A stretch of DNA of 64,000 bases from Rhodocollybia butyracea (lineage: Eukaryota > Basidiomycota > Agaricomycetes > Agaricales > Omphalotaceae), in NCBI GenBank assembly GCA_015501585.1, contig JADNRY010000010.1:620001-684000 (forward strand), read 5' to 3'. The notes under the pieces were generated by a model. That model saw only the letters and a program-made list of their open reading frames with translations. It ran no database searches and had not been told where the DNA came from. This document shows, piece by piece, positions 62,411-64,000 of this stretch (positions are counted from its first letter, which is position 1; every line of letters starts with the position of its first letter). Position numbers and translations under genes: made by a program.

Positions 62411-63080
62411 ATGGCCGTTCTAATTCCTCAAATTCTTGTTGCGGGACTTGGCAATCTACCCATGCCATCAACTAGACACAGGTGTGTTATTCGCCCACGT
62501 TCATCTCATATATACTTAAGTCAATGCCATTATAGTCTAGGTCAATATGTTATCGATGCCTTAGCTTCTCGTCTGGGAATCAGAATGTCTACAGACAGAA
62601 AAGGAATAATCGGTCAAGGAGTCGTCACCCTGGGTGATAAGCCCATTTCGCTGGTTTTGTACAAGTCAAGTAAGTGGTGCTTTGCCCTAATACACTATGT
62701 TCTGTTCTTATGCCACGTTGTTAGAATCATTCATGAACGTGTCCGGACCCTCGATTGCAGAAGTCTATCGGAGTTCGGTCAAGTCTCCCAACGCGATGAT
62801 TATCTTACAAGACTCCATGTCGCACAGAGTTGAACAGGTTTCTGTCAAACTGGGTGGTTCTGCCAATGGCCACAACGGCATTAAAAGCATTATATCTGCT
62901 CTCGGTGGCGAACAAGGATTCTACCGATTTCGCCTTGGGATTGGGGAGCGAGGCGGTACCGATGCGGCGAACTTTGTTATGGGCAAACTGACGCCTCAGG
63001 AACGCAATTACTGGAACGAGGATGGTCTTGACCGTGTTCTGGATGAAATTGACAAAATTTCTCGGAAACTACCCCGTTAA
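62411..63080 (+). CDS. PTH1: Peptidyl-tRNA hydrolase, bacterial (Pth1) type
   Basis: Frees tRNA from peptidyl-tRNA that drops off the ribosome; the fungal form of this type is often mitochondrial. Three exons give about 190 residues, the normal length. Motifs: LVAGLGNLPMPSTRHS (catalytic His across the first intron), LVLYKSKSFMNVSG (across the second intron), ILQDSMS (catalytic Asp), KLGGSANGHNGIKSII (Asn/His substrate site) and YRFRLGIGERGG. The usual TRHN is TRHS here. Stop at 63078-63080. No clear presequence precedes the domain, so location is not settled. Confidence 0.9.
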
Positions 63081-63418
63081 GCTTCAAGTAAGCCTTTTAA
63101 GCTATGGTACGTCTTTGTTCCGTTTCCAGATCCTTGACTCGCTCCTAATGTATGGATACGTAGTTGTATGGAAGGACTCGTATCGCAGCCTTTACCCATT
63201 GCAGCCAAACTTCAAAGTTCGGTGCAAAAATCGCTGGATGAAAGATATGAAAGAGATTGCGCCCCACCAGTTGTCGAAGCCGAACCATGTCTTCTATGTT
63301 ATGTAGCTATATAGTACCATATACCCAGTCAGGATGATATACAATAAAATAATCTTAATTTTGAAGTTTTGCTACTCGCTGCCGGGCCGGGCCTTGCTCA
63401 AGCCGTTGAACTTATACC

Positions 63419-64000
63419 ATGGCCAGCATTGGCAGCGTCTTTCTTGGTGATTCGCGGCAACGACAACGGGTTCTAAGTGGCAGTTCCTCTTCTTCTTCAC
63501 CTCCAACCTCTCCTCTGCCATCAATGTCAGCCTCTGTTTCTGGCGTTCTATCAGCTCTACCTTCGCCAACTAACAGTTCCGCTTTCATACAACCAAATGA
63601 AGCTTCAAATTCAAACTCCAGCTCTTCAGCCGCACAGATCATCGAAGAACCGTCATTTTCTGCTATACAGTCGCTGAGAAACGATCCTCCGTCTCCTCCA
63701 CCATCTGTTGATCCAATGACTTCGCTGGAATTACGACTTCGACTACTTGAATCGCTTCTGGTAGGATTCGATGTAAATTCAGGCCAAAAAGGAAAGGGAA
63801 AGCTCGAGCTACTGGGACCAGAAAAGAATGAGACACTATTCAAAAGCGCAGAGACTATAAAGCGAACGGTAGACAAGTATGTTGAAGGCAATGACACGTT
63901 GAAGAAGTTTACAAGCCATTGTAAGTCGATAATGATTCACTAGACCGCCAGTAAACCGATTTTCTCCGTATTCAGATGATCAATACGCTCAATATCTTAC
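63419..64000 (+). CDS. Probable dynactin p22/p24 (DCTN3)-like subunit, 5' part
   Basis: From ATG 63419 a Ser/Pro-rich N-terminus of about 95 residues is followed by a helical region: TSLELRLRLLESLLVGFDV, LFKSAETIKRTVDKYVEG, DTLKKFTSH. After an intron (GTAAGTCG ... TTCAG) it continues YDQYAQYL to the window edge. The ELRLRLLE start and the 'EGND-LKKF--HYDQY' pattern recall dynactin p24-type coiled-coil proteins, but the match is by memory and short. The gene is cut by the end of the window. Confidence 0.45.

Overview
This is a nuclear contig of a mushroom-forming basidiomycete (Agaricomycetes). Genes are split by many 45-60 nt GT-AG introns. Core fungal genes sit on both strands: TEL1/ATM, PMT4, MVP1, cystathionine beta-synthase, an organellar-type methionine aminopeptidase, peptidyl-tRNA hydrolase and a PAK kinase. 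Between them lie Agaricomycete-type accessory families: coiled-coil/F-box proteins, aminoglycoside-phosphotransferase-like proteins, and a GASGF/'ADDPVN' protein. All calls were made by reading the sequence; no database search was run and the species is not named.

Layout. 1-1050: 3' part of an F-box/LRR-like gene. 2787-5785: PAK kinase (+). 7139-16864: TEL1 (-). 17317-18807: cystathionine beta-synthase (-). 19.8-20.1 kb: phosphotransferase relic. 20354-21874: F-box gene (-), divergent from sorting nexin MVP1 (21950-24563, +). 26854-28210: methionine aminopeptidase (-). 28.6-29.2 kb: LINE relic. 29360-32421: fusion of an Agaricomycete-specific protein with a bZIP-like end (-). 32.9-33.0 kb: duplicated 5' fragment of the aminopeptidase gene. 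34.5-35.5 kb: broken DUS3 copy. 35553-40783: nearly intact Ngaro-type tyrosine-recombinase retrotransposon with split direct repeats. 41047-42508: phosphotransferase-like gene. 43.0-48.9 kb: three tandem F-box paralogues, the middle one split by a 508-bp MITE. 49922-50346: hAT-like MITE. 51690-55319: RING-PH-VWA scaffold resembling Ste5/Far1. 56642-59482: PMT4. 60137-62103: PAQR/HlyIII membrane protein (-), divergent from peptidyl-tRNA hydrolase (62411-63080). 63419-end: 5' part of a dynactin p22/p24-like gene.

Two patterns cross the window. First, many otherwise well-conserved reading frames are broken by single-base gains or losses at mononucleotide runs, seven of them in the PAK gene. Seven of those eight PAK segments join perfectly once the runs are allowed to vary by one base, so assembly error is as likely as decay. 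Second, the 19.8-50.4 kb segment is accessory DNA (transposons, gene relics, tandem F-box copies) set between two housekeeping blocks. I found no CRISPR-like array, rRNA gene or convincing tRNA gene.
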